A DNA stretch of 10,193 nt from an uncultured Prevotella sp. (GCA_900541335.1 UQJC01000061.1:1-10193); one strand, 5' to 3'. Shown: positions 1-7,266, counted from the stretch's first letter. Numbers and translations are program-made. Notes: generated by a model from the sequence alone, not told the origin.

Positions 1-402
1 CCAATAGATAGCAATGCCATACTTCCAGTAACGAGCGCGTTCACGCAATTCCTTCCGCACTTCCTGACAAACCTTCTTATCTTCTCCGAAACCCAAGGGG
101 ATGGCCATCAAGGCTATAGCCAGTCCGGTAGAAGCATAAAATAAGACTTGCTGGAATAGGGTCATACTATCACTATGCATATAACCATCTTCTCCCCTTG
201 CTGCAAATAAAGTGCCGTATAACAGGACGAATTCGGGAAGAATACTCAGTGCATAAATGCCTTGGGATAAGGCTTTCCGCTTCCGCTTATTGTTCCATTC
301 CGTGAAGTACGCATAGGGTATCTTGTGTAGCATCACCAGCATACGAAAGAAGCGAACGAAGGCATTCCTTCTTCCACTCAATTGATTCTTTTGAAGATCC
401 AT
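1..402 (-). CDS. Unknown multi-pass membrane protein, N-terminal part (runs off the left edge)
   Basis: An open frame starts with ATG at 402 and stays open for 134 codons to the window edge, so its C-terminus is missing. I do not recognise the family. The N-terminus is basic (roughly residues 10-45, including an NKRKRK run). Two hydrophobic segments follow at about 48-68 and 82-104. A charged, helix-like stretch (about 107-125) precedes what looks like the start of a third membrane segment at about 126 onward. No signal peptide is evident, so the N-terminus is probably cytoplasmic. The start lies 40 nt after the stop of the Imm17-like gene on the same strand, with no terminator between them, so the two are probably co-transcribed. 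A role alongside the putative immunity genes is inference from position only. Confidence 0.7.
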   Translation of the reverse strand, partial: MDLQKNQLSGRRNAFVRFFRMLVMLHKIPYAYFTEWNNKRKRKALSQGIYALSILPEFVLLYGTLFAARGEDGYMHSDSMTLFQQVLFYASTGLAIALMAIPLGFGEDKKVCQEVRKELRERARYWKYGIAIYW

Positions 403-442
403 ATCTCAATGAATTATCGACACATTTCGCTGCGAAAGTTGC

Positions 443-697
443 TTATGCCGTAAGAAAATAAAGAACGACTAAAGCTGCCAAAGCTATCACCAGCAACAAG
501 CCTACGCCTATACGCATCATTCCCTCACCAAAGGTTTCGCGTATCCAATTTTCCTTCCAGGTACTTGACTCATAGGTCCACTTCCAACCACAAATAACCC
601 CTATCAGCCAAAAAAGCAGAAGACTGCCTGCTACGAAATATCCATAACGAGGATTGGCAGCTATACGTTCGATGTACGGATGAATTAATTCTTCCAT
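443..697 (-). CDS. Small two-helix membrane protein, Imm17-like (immunity 17 family)
   Basis: This 84-residue protein starts with ATG at 697. It has two clear transmembrane segments (about 19-38 and 60-82) joined by a short loop rich in Trp and charged residues, with a RETFG motif at 53-57 just before the second helix. As I recall, length, topology and the 'ETFG' motif before helix two match the Imm17 family, predicted two-helix membrane immunity proteins of bacterial polymorphic toxin systems; I could not run a profile search. It would sit in the inner membrane and protect against a toxin acting there or arriving through the periplasm. Upstream, 149 nt away, is the giant TPR/DUF fusion; downstream, 40 nt away, is another membrane protein. 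No toxin gene adjoins it in this window. The gene itself is well supported; the family call is moderate. Confidence 0.68.
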   Translation of the reverse strand: MEELIHPYIERIAANPRYGYFVAGSLLLFWLIGVICGWKWTYESSTWKENWIRETFGEGMMRIGVGLLLVIALAALVVLYFLTA

Positions 698-717
698 ATA
701 GTCATATCAATACAATC

Positions 718-766
718 GTAGCGAACAGCATCCTGCGCCTGTAAACACTAGGACGCTATCCACTAC
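718..766 (-). other. 17-pair intergenic RNA hairpin before the Imm17-like gene
   Basis: Arms at 750-766 and 718-734 flank a 15-nt loop (735-749). Read as minus-strand RNA, all 17 positions pair: 13 Watson-Crick and four G-U wobbles. Read as plus-strand RNA, the same four positions become C-A type mismatches, so the element fits a minus-strand transcript. The 3' arm ends about 20 nt before the ATG at 697. The sequence after the stem is not a U-tract, so it is not a standard intrinsic terminator. It may instead be a processing, stability or translation-control element between the giant gene and the Imm17-like gene. The pairing is seen directly; the role is unknown. Confidence 0.6.
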
Positions 767-846
767 GAAGCTACATTTATTCTGTCTGATAACTTGCACG
801 CCAAATCACGTTCTTGCAACGCACTTCGATGTACAACTATAACTCA

Positions 847-3800
847 TTAGTCCCACCAGAAATACCATATTTTGGATTGGCGTAAGGTGTCGGCCAAGGA
901 GCCTACGTGCTCGAAATTCTGATCCATATCTGGACAGAAGGCATATTGCTCTAATGCAACTTGGCTTGCACTGGTCTCGGGGACAGGTGCCGGCAATTCA
1001 AACTCCAATTCATCGTGGGTCATGACGCATGGAACAGTCCCATAGGTTTCATACCAATACTTCGAGACAGCCATCAGTTCGGGAGTTGCTGGACAGTCAT
1101 TCCAGTCGCCAAAAGGCAGGTAGGCAAAGATTTTCCATGGTTCACGCACAGGAATTCTCGCAAGAATCAACGGATACGTCATGTCGGTCTCCGTATCCCA
1201 ATAGCTTGCGAAGCGATGGTTGTTGTATCCTCCTTCGAGGGCTTCATTCTGCTCCTGAAGGTCTTTGTCAACCAAATCGTCAAGAACAGATTTCCCCTCC
1301 CGAACAGGAGTTTCCAACATTTCCTTACGATAGGCTTCTACTTCCTCCCAATTGAAGTTGTACGCTTCCGCATTTTCACTGCTCGGGTCCGAATTTAGAA
1401 TCAAGCATTCCCATAAAACTTCATCAACCTTTATCAAGACAGGCACATAACCTTCGCGTACACCCAGGCGTTTGGCGTAAGTATAAGCGGACATAATGGG
1501 ATCATCGTCACTCATCGAGGGAAAGTAGGTACACTCACAATCCAGGTAGTCCATAAAGGCAACGGCCAACTCTGAGGGTTTTGCCGTTGTTGAGTCTATC
1601 CGTTGACCGTGCCAATTGGCAAACCGTCGGTCCATCAGCTGCGCCATCTGCTGGTAATACTCGTTGTCAAATGGGATAAACAGGTAGGCTTCCTCCTTGA
1701 ACTCGTCGGAATGATACCTTTCTGGCCCGAAATATTCCAACGCATAGTTGTCTATGTCTCCCGGGAAGAAGGGGTGCTCATTCGCCCCGTAATACCAGCC
1801 ATAGTAGTAATCAGCAAAGGCCCTACCCTCTTTATTAAACAGCCTTCTGTTCAGACTTCCGTGCAACTTTTCCTTGATAAACAGCCGCAGGTCTACAGTT
1901 GCAGCATCGTCTTTAACGCTACGAACCACTTCGCCGTACTGCTCCAGAAACTCCTCGCTCATGAGGTCGTTTTCGATGCACCAACGCAGATAGATGGCTA
2001 CATGATTGTAAGCCGTCATAGGGTCTACTGCCAATTCCTTTTCTTCTATTTTCTGCACGTCACATTCCACATTATCCATCACTTGGTCTGTATCGTCGTC
2101 TGATGTCTCGGATGCTTCTGCTGCCTCGTTTACGTTTCCGTATGAGATTTTCAGCGTCATCTTGTCAGGCAAAGCGACCCCGTTATTCCGGATAATGGAA
2201 TGTTTATCGTCAGCAGAGAAGCCAATGGTTTCACCGTCGTTGAGCACCACATCATATTCCAGAACATATCCCACCATGCTCGCCAAGAAGTCTCTCACTT
2301 CAGAGGGTTCAGCGTCGACATCGAGCACTTCCATTTCGTCCTTGCCGAAACATTCCATGCCGTATGTATAACCACTTACCCCTTTCTCGGTGCGATAAAG
2401 CCCGAACCAAATCCAGTTGAAGATAGGCAAACTGCCTTCCTTCATCATACCAGCAAAGCCCTCATAAAGACGAGGCTGGAAGACGACACCGCTGGTATAG
2501 ATACCCGTGACATTCTCTTGCAAGCAGCAGACAGACAGCAGTTTCACATACAGCTTGCCCCGCTCAATCAGATTTTCCTCGTTGCCAAGTACAGCCACCA
2601 TCAAATGCGCCCGATGTGCCAGGGCTACTTGCTCCGCCTCGGGCCACATGTAATTGTTCTTGGCAGATTCTGCTGCTTCTCCATGAGGCACGGGATAAGA
2701 CATCAAGCTCACTGCCGCCATCATCTCACCTACATTAAATACCAAAGCGTCATCTGGTTGCGATTCACCTTCCTCTTCACAAGCTTCTATATCCCATTGC
2801 TCTTTGAGGTCGTGAATAAACTTTTCCCTGTTCCAATTTTCATCAGCCAAGAGCGCAAATCCGACAAAGGTTCCCGGCTTTTGTTCCTCACTATCGTCGA
2901 TAGATTCTTGCGCTGAACAGCTACACTCCTCAATCACCTGTCGGGCGTCTTCGTCTTCCGGATCGAGTTCAGCCCATTTCCTGGCATAAGCTACGGCTTG
3001 CTCTTTTTGTCCCGGAAGGTATTGATAGGCATAAGCCATGCGCATATTCCATGCTGCTTGGTTTTCACCAGCTTCGCGAACAGACTCCAGCAATTCCAAT
3101 GCCTTAGTCAGTGCCTTCTCTTGCTTCTCAGTTTCTGGTTCCTGACTGTGGTCACCCAAGATGGCATAGTTCTCATAACTCCGCACCAAGCGCATGATGA
3201 CTTCATAGTTGCGGTCTGCTTCGGGAATACGCTCCAGGATTCGGATACACTTGGAAAAGCAATCGCGCTCGTTCCATTGGTCGATGGCGGTGAAGAACTC
3301 CTCTGCGTCGTCTGGAGTATAAGGCACCATCTCGCTATCAGCTTCCGTCAACTTGCGAAGATCTCCGTTACGGATGAAGTCGGCTGCGTAGAACGAATAA
3401 TCTGCGTACTCTTCCAGAAGCGGACGAACCTTTTGAAGGAAGGCAAAAATATCAAAGACAAAGAGGTCGATGTAGCTATAGTCAGAACCTGTAGCACCAC
3501 CGATAACCTGTCCCAAATTGTTAGGCTTCAGTATTTCGTCTGCAATGCGATCTTCCAGGTCATGGCGGAAATTCAATATCGGCTGCCCATCCTGACTGTT
3601 GCGGAATACGAAGAAGATAGCTTGCGCACCGAAACTATTGGCGTGGTCGAAGAGTTCAGTAGATTGACTGTAGTATTCAGCGACCAGCGATTCCATACAA
3701 GTCGTTCCGATCATTACGTCGGCACGTAACTCCTTGCTATCCTCGGGCGTTAAGTGGTAAGCCGTATAGACATCCTTGGGATTCTCAAAGAACTCTTTAC

Positions 3801-4746
3801 CGTGAGTTTGCAGTGCCTTTTCGATGTGCGTCCTCAATTGAGACAAAGCCATCATGCCTTTCTCGCACTTCTCGCTCTTCTCCACCGTACGGATGTACTT
3901 CACTGCTACGCCCTCGCCTAACATGAGATCGAGCATCACGCGGAATGCACCCTCTGCCTGTTCATCAGACAACTTGACAAATCCCGGATCGTAGTACTTG
4001 ATATGGAAATCGCCGCTTTCTTCAAGATAAGATGGCAACACCTGAATGTTGCCCAACTCGAAATCGGTATCAAACATCTTGAAACCAAACGAGGCATCTG
4101 TTCCCTGATTGAACGGGAAAAACTTCCATTTACCCTTCAAGCATTCGGGCATACGCGATAGGACGTAGGGGTAGATGATAAAGAGGTCGGGCCAACCCTC
4201 TACCGAGAAAGTAAATTCGTGGTCACCACCGATATTGAATTGCACACGTTCCGAAATCAACCGAGTTCCCTCACTGATAAACGCCATAAACGCATCGGCA
4301 TCTTCACTGGACTTCGGTTGCATCATGCCCGAGAGTTTTTCCTCGTTTTCGACAAACCAATTCCAAAACTCCTCCACGCGCTTCGCCAAGGGCTGATAGA
4401 GATTGCACCAACGGATAAAGGTGGGCGCGTCCGGATCTTCCGGGTCAAGCGCAGCCGCCTTAGTAAAATAGGGCAACGCCTCTCGTTCGCGATCTTGATA
4501 AAACAGCGCATAGCCCATTCTGAAATTCCAAAGTGCATCGTCCTCGCCCTCTTGGCGAATAGACTCCAACAAGGCTTCTGCCTTGACATAATCACTCTGG
4601 TTGTTGTAGGCTCTCGCCAAAAGACTGATTGCTTCAGCATCGCGCTCCGCTTCGGGGAGCTGTTCTAAAGCATTTATAATTGCCTGATGCTCTTCTGCAT
4701 CATGCCATTTGCTTACCAGTTTGATTAAATCTGCATTCATACGCAT
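847..4746 (-). CDS. Giant TPR protein fused to several immunity-like DUF domains (putative polyimmunity protein)
   Basis: This 1299-residue, very acidic protein has no signal peptide or membrane segment, so it should be cytoplasmic. Order of parts: TPR module 1 (about 20-114); a region with FWNWF at 127-131 and a YIDL motif at 425-428 after a GGATG run (about 125-460); TPR module 2 (about 480-608), clearly similar to module 1; a DUF4261-like domain (about 624-868); an Asp/Glu-rich linker (about 870-905); a DUF7832-like domain (about 910-1046, with FPGDIDNYA and EEAYLFIPFDNEYY); and a DUF4253-like domain (about 1052-1299) with AFCPDMDQN and the family's typical W-x-FWWD end. Domain names come from remembered motifs. 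These families are uncharacterised and, as I understand it, often sit in immunity-type loci. ATG at 4746 is used; a second Met lies two codons later (4740) and is equally plausible, as neither has a Shine-Dalgarno sequence. The reading frame is intact. The Imm17-like gene follows. Function is inferred: TPRs for partner binding, DUFs for toxin neutralisation or stress response. Confidence 0.88.
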   Translation of the reverse strand: MRMNADLIKLVSKWHDAEEHQAIINALEQLPEAERDAEAISLLARAYNNQSDYVKAEALLESIRQEGEDDALWNFRMGYALFYQDREREALPYFTKAAALDPEDPDAPTFIRWCNLYQPLAKRVEEFWNWFVENEEKLSGMMQPKSSEDADAFMAFISEGTRLISERVQFNIGGDHEFTFSVEGWPDLFIIYPYVLSRMPECLKGKWKFFPFNQGTDASFGFKMFDTDFELGNIQVLPSYLEESGDFHIKYYDPGFVKLSDEQAEGAFRVMLDLMLGEGVAVKYIRTVEKSEKCEKGMMALSQLRTHIEKALQTHGKEFFENPKDVYTAYHLTPEDSKELRADVMIGTTCMESLVAEYYSQSTELFDHANSFGAQAIFFVFRNSQDGQPILNFRHDLEDRIADEILKPNNLGQVIGGATGSDYSYIDLFVFDIFAFLQKVRPLLEEYADYSFYAADFIRNGDLRKLTEADSEMVPYTPDDAEEFFTAIDQWNERDCFSKCIRILERIPEADRNYEVIMRLVRSYENYAILGDHSQEPETEKQEKALTKALELLESVREAGENQAAWNMRMAYAYQYLPGQKEQAVAYARKWAELDPEDEDARQVIEECSCSAQESIDDSEEQKPGTFVGFALLADENWNREKFIHDLKEQWDIEACEEEGESQPDDALVFNVGEMMAAVSLMSYPVPHGEAAESAKNNYMWPEAEQVALAHRAHLMVAVLGNEENLIERGKLYVKLLSVCCLQENVTGIYTSGVVFQPRLYEGFAGMMKEGSLPIFNWIWFGLYRTEKGVSGYTYGMECFGKDEMEVLDVDAEPSEVRDFLASMVGYVLEYDVVLNDGETIGFSADDKHSIIRNNGVALPDKMTLKISYGNVNEAAEASETSDDDTDQVMDNVECDVQKIEEKELAVDPMTAYNHVAIYLRWCIENDLMSEEFLEQYGEVVRSVKDDAATVDLRLFIKEKLHGSLNRRLFNKEGRAFADYYYGWYYGANEHPFFPGDIDNYALEYFGPERYHSDEFKEEAYLFIPFDNEYYQQMAQLMDRRFANWHGQRIDSTTAKPSELAVAFMDYLDCECTYFPSMSDDDPIMSAYTYAKRLGVREGYVPVLIKVDEVLWECLILNSDPSSENAEAYNFNWEEVEAYRKEMLETPVREGKSVLDDLVDKDLQEQNEALEGGYNNHRFASYWDTETDMTYPLILARIPVREPWKIFAYLPFGDWNDCPATPELMAVSKYWYETYGTVPCVMTHDELEFELPAPVPETSASQVALEQYAFCPDMDQNFEHVGSLADTLRQSKIWYFWWD

Positions 4747-4783
4747 AGATATTAGGGATGGATGTAGTTAGTACATATAAAAC

Positions 4784-4832
4784 AACGCAGCGACTTCTGC
4801 CACACACCATGAGGCTGTGACGGAAGTCGCTG
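4784..4832 (-). terminator. Strong imperfect hairpin, probable terminator or attenuator upstream of the giant gene
   Basis: Arms at 4788-4797 and 4823-4832 form ten perfect pairs (CAGCGACTTC with GAAGTCGCTG). Inside them are a G-U pair, a G-C pair, a mismatch and four more pairs (4801-4804 with 4816-4819). On the minus strand the stem is followed by a moderately T-rich run, GTTGTTTTATA. The stop codon of the possible small peptide (4833-4835) directly abuts it, as expected for a terminator. The ATG of the giant gene is only about 40 nt beyond, so incomplete termination here would set expression of that gene. The U-run is weaker than in a textbook terminator. Confidence 0.55.
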
Positions 4833-5006
4833 TTACGCATCGTTAAGTAGTAAATGGTTGCGCTGATTCGGCACCCCGCAGGCGGCACTACAGCATGGTT
4901 TCATCCGATTGCCTTGCGCAATCAGACTGTATGGGGTAGAAATGCCCCAAAGGAAAAGCAGGAGTACAACGGGCCAAAGCACCGCCAGAAGAATCGGTAT
5001 TGCCAT
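4833..5006 (-). CDS. Possible 57-residue membrane peptide with Cys-rich tail
   Basis: From ATG at 5006 (preceded by the A-rich GAAAAACTA) a 57-codon frame encodes a strongly hydrophobic segment (about residues 2-23) and then a polar tail with four cysteines (CCSAAC and nearby, about 38-43). A longer version could start at 5042, but its first 12 residues are not hydrophobic and I prefer the inner start. The stop is immediately followed by the hairpin at 4784-4832, and a promoter-like box lies upstream at 5160-5167. That gives a complete promoter-gene-terminator unit. I recognise no family. The same DNA also forms good RNA hairpins, so it could instead be a structured leader or small RNA with an incidental frame. 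Confidence 0.4.
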   Translation of the reverse strand: MAIPILLAVLWPVVLLLFLWGISTPYSLIAQGNRMKPCCSAACGVPNQRNHLLLNDA

Positions 5007-5134
5007 TAGTTTTTCATTGAATTGGTAACACGGATAAATCATTGATTGGCTCTACACCACTTACACGAGTTGAACTCAACTATCAGAGCGAAGTACACAA
5101 CCAGGGATTGTCGTATTCCGCACTGCGATACAAC
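4903..5134 (-). ncRNA. Candidate structured leader RNA or small RNA
   Basis: Read as minus-strand RNA, this stretch has several independent hairpins. One is 5110-5134: seven outer pairs with one U-G, then three inner CGC/GCG pairs. An inverted repeat at 5068-5081 has six-base arms AGTTGA/TCAACT. One at 4932-4949 is TGGGG/CCCCA. One at 4903-4927 has ten pairs, two of them G-U that hold only in the minus-strand RNA, with loop GCAAG. Together with the hairpin at 4784-4832 they fill the space between a promoter-like box and the giant gene's start. I found no motif of a known riboswitch, tmRNA or RNase P RNA. Whether it is a leader, a separate RNA or just folding of a small coding gene is unsettled. 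Confidence 0.3.
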
Positions 5135-5159
5135 GCTTGCATTGGTGTTTTTTCCGCGT

Positions 5160-5167
5160 CAAATATA
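5160..5167 (-). promoter_or_regulatory. Bacteroides-type -7 promoter box (TATATTTG)
   Basis: Read on the minus strand this is TATATTTG, a full match to the Bacteroidota -7 consensus TAnnTTTG. It lies in the only long gene-free stretch ahead of the leftward gene cluster, about 94 nt beyond the hemW stop. I see no TTTG-type -33 element at the usual distance (about 19-21 nt upstream); that space holds a run of seven G residues instead. Transcription would begin near 5153 and give a roughly 400-nt leader before the giant gene, or about 147 nt before the possible small peptide. Confidence 0.42.
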
Positions 5168-5260
5168 CGAATGATTTCGTTTACCCCCCCGTTAAACATT
5201 TGTTAAAACTGCGAAGGATGGCGATTTTTTTTCGGACCATAGTCCTCTTCTCCTTTCAGC

Positions 5261-6394
5261 TTATGCCATCAAGTCACTGATAATCGTGTCACTGATGAAG
5301 ATGCCTTTCCGAGTCAAACGGTATACCCCGTTTTCTTCCTCCAGATTTCCAACTGCCAATTGCCGTTCTGCCTGCCTACGCAGATAGTCCAGGCGATGGA
5401 TGCCAAAACGATCGGCTACGGTTTGTAACGACAAGCCACGACGGGTGCGCAGGGCGGTAAAGAGCAAATCGTCATACTGTTCGTCGACAGACAATGTCTC
5501 CACTTCCTGAGGAGGAGTACCGGGCGATTGCAGGTAATTGGCCAAATGCGGCAGGTTGTACCACCGTCGGTCTTTCCCATTATAGGAGTGAGCTCCGGGA
5601 CCACATCCTAGGTAAGGCGTACCATCCCAATAAGCTGTGTTATGGCGCGAATGGTAACCTTCGCAGGCAAAATTCGAAATCTCGTAGTGCGTAAACCCTG
5701 CTTGTGAAGCAGCATCCATTAAGGCTTCGTAGCAGGCCAAACAAAGTTCATCGTCGGCAGGAGTCAGCTCTCCACGGGCTACCATCCGGCTCAAAGGCGT
5801 ACCATCCTCTACGCTCAAGGCATAGGAAGACAGATGGGTAATCGGGAGAGCAAAGGCTTCGGCCAAGTCTTGCGTAAAGCGTGCCAATGATTGAAGAGGC
5901 AAACCGTAAATCAAGTCGATGCTGACATTGGTCAGCCCGCCCTCAGTTAAGGCACGAACTGCCTCACGCGCCTGTGCAGCTGTGTGGCGACGACGCAAAA
6001 CGGTAAGCAAGTCGTCGTCGAAGGTCTGTACCCCAAGACTCACACGATTGATGCCCAGTTGTTGCCACGCTCCTACCCTTTCGTTTGTCACGTCGTCAGG
6101 ATTGGCCTCGAAGGTGATTTCTGCCTGCGGATTAACTGTATAGTGCAACCTGATGGTTTGAAAGATTTGTGCCAATTCTTCGATAGAGAGTTGCGAAGGT
6201 GTTCCACCACCGAAGTAAATGCTCTTCACCTCGCCCGCTCCCATAAGCTCGCGCTGTGTGATGAGTTCACGACAAAGTGCCTCAACGTAGCGTTGGCGCA
6301 CTTCGCTACCTGAGGTCGTAGAGTAAAAGTCACAATAGATACAACGCTTCTCGCAGAAGGGTACATGGATATAGAGGGCAAAGGAGGGGGACAT
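5261..6394 (-). CDS. hemW: Radical SAM heme chaperone HemW
   Basis: The 377-residue product is the usual HemW length. The N-terminal radical SAM motif CxxxCxxC is at C14, C18 and C21 and binds a 4Fe-4S cluster. It is followed by Asp-Phe, whereas true HemN coproporphyrinogen dehydrogenase has a fourth Cys (CxC) here; this separates the two families. Other conserved parts are GGGTPS (62-67, SAM binding), FEANPDD (95-101), HYEISNFA (236-243) and HSRHNTAYW (248-256). A winged-helix-like HemN C-terminal domain fills about the last 80 residues. HemW is cytoplasmic and carries heme to target proteins; older annotations call it an oxygen-independent coproporphyrinogen III oxidase. ATG at 6394 places the motif at the normal distance from the N-terminus. 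It is separated from the upstream gene by a terminator and about 266 nt, so it is probably transcribed on its own. Confidence 0.93.
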   Translation of the reverse strand: MSPSFALYIHVPFCEKRCIYCDFYSTTSGSEVRQRYVEALCRELITQRELMGAGEVKSIYFGGGTPSQLSIEELAQIFQTIRLHYTVNPQAEITFEANPDDVTNERVGAWQQLGINRVSLGVQTFDDDLLTVLRRRHTAAQAREAVRALTEGGLTNVSIDLIYGLPLQSLARFTQDLAEAFALPITHLSSYALSVEDGTPLSRMVARGELTPADDELCLACYEALMDAASQAGFTHYEISNFACEGYHSRHNTAYWDGTPYLGCGPGAHSYNGKDRRWYNLPHLANYLQSPGTPPQEVETLSVDEQYDDLLFTALRTRRGLSLQTVADRFGIHRLDYLRRQAERQLAVGNLEEENGVYRLTRKGIFISDTIISDLMA

Positions 6395-6552
6395 AGGGAG
6401 AAGGGGGAATTTATTTAGAAGTTGAATCGTGAATGATTAGAAGAAAGCAACTCTTTCTGGCTCTTGTCAGTCGACATCTTGCAGACCTGAGAATTGTCCG
6501 AGGGAGCGAAGAAGGACAAAGGATAGTTCACCCGTTATTTCTGATCAGACGA

Positions 6553-6590
6553 ATGAAAAAAAGAAGGTGCATCGTGTAGGACGACACACC
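6553..6590 (-). terminator. Intrinsic terminator after the TRIC-family gene
   Basis: The minus-strand RNA forms a ten-pair stem (6581-6590 with 6566-6575; eight Watson-Crick and two G-U pairs) with a five-base loop. It is immediately followed by a T-rich run, TTCTTTTTTTC (6555-6565 read on the minus strand). It lies 70 nt past the stop at 6661. This is a textbook Rho-independent terminator and marks the end of the transcript carrying the TRIC-family gene, isolating hemW downstream. Confidence 0.85.
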
Positions 6591-6660
6591 TCTACCACCA
6601 TATTCCTTCAGTATCGGAACATTTCGCATCCGGGATTCTTTTACCAGAAGCAGGCTTATC

Positions 6661-7266
6661 TTAGTCTTCCCGCTTGAGTACGGGCAATTGCAAGCTGTAA
6701 CGAACTGCCAAAAAGCGGGCAATCATGACACTGGCACCACAAATCAAGCCGCACGCCACATTGTCCATGCCGAGTCGCTGACAGAAATAATATACGCAAC
6801 CGCCAATGACACAAGCCAAGGCGTAGATTTCCTTACGGAAAATCAAGGGCACTTCGTTGATAAACACATCGCGCAACACACCACCGCCTGCTCCGGTCAT
6901 GGCACCCATAATGATGGCCGTCCAAAAGGGGAAACCGGCACCCAGCGTTTTCTCAATGCCCGTGACGGTGAAGAGTGCCAAACCGATGGTGTCGAAGATA
7001 AACCACGTGTTGTTCTGATGAACCAACCATTTGCGGAAAATGATGACCCACAATAAGGCCAAAGCAGAACAGAACAAGTAAAAGGAGTTGGTCATCCAAA
7101 AGGGCGGCAAATCAAGCATAAGATCGCGCAACGTACCGCCTCCGATGGCGGTCGTCACACCTACTACGTAAGCACCAAAGAGATCGAACTGCTTGGCAGA
7201 GGCCAAACGGATGCCGGAGATGGCGAATGCCAACGTTCCGATAAAGTCAAGAATTTGTACGAACAT
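6661..7266 (-). CDS. TRIC/UPF0126 family membrane channel or transporter (YadS/YicG-like)
   Basis: The 201-residue product has about seven hydrophobic segments arranged as two similar halves. Each half carries the family's glycine-rich signature: GGGTLRD at 42-48 and GAGGGVLRD at 125-133, about 85 residues apart. This is the duplicated UPF0126 domain. Bacterial and archaeal members are trimeric cation channels related to animal TRIC; E. coli YicG has been linked to glycine transport, so the substrate here is open. It acts in the inner membrane. I chose ATG at 7266 because family members begin almost directly with the first membrane helix. The frame stays open upstream to 7377, but those 37 residues look unlike the family. 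It lies 135 nt after the hydroxyacid dehydrogenase stop and ends at a strong terminator. Confidence 0.9.
   Translation of the reverse strand: MFVQILDFIGTLAFAISGIRLASAKQFDLFGAYVVGVTTAIGGGTLRDLMLDLPPFWMTNSFYLFCSALALLWVIIFRKWLVHQNNTWFIFDTIGLALFTVTGIEKTLGAGFPFWTAIIMGAMTGAGGGVLRDVFINEVPLIFRKEIYALACVIGGCVYYFCQRLGMDNVACGLICGASVMIARFLAVRYSLQLPVLKRED

Noticed and set aside
2200..2916. Several 150-240 codon plus-strand frames across the giant gene (also 1603-2103 and 2998-3729)
   Set aside because: They lie opposite an intact 1299-codon gene with recognisable domains and show no motifs, so they are shadows.
4700..4888. 62-codon minus-strand frame overlapping the giant gene's start
   Set aside because: It runs through the terminator-like hairpin and into the giant gene in another frame, with no conserved features.
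5045..5092. Stretch resembling a reversed tRNA (GGCTCTAC and GAGTTGAACTC)
   Set aside because: The arms cannot be arranged into a cloverleaf; T-arm and acceptor pairing fail. RNase P and tmRNA hallmark motifs are also absent from the surrounding region.
5234..5245. GGAC-loop-GTCC stem beside an eight-T run just after the hemW stop
   Set aside because: The stem is only four pairs, and on the minus strand it is followed by A residues, not T, so it cannot terminate hemW; on the plus strand the T-run comes before the stem.
6517..6525. TATCCTTTG on the minus strand as a promoter box for hemW
   Set aside because: It has three instead of two bases between TA and TTTG, no -33 element at the proper distance, and lies over 120 nt before the start codon.
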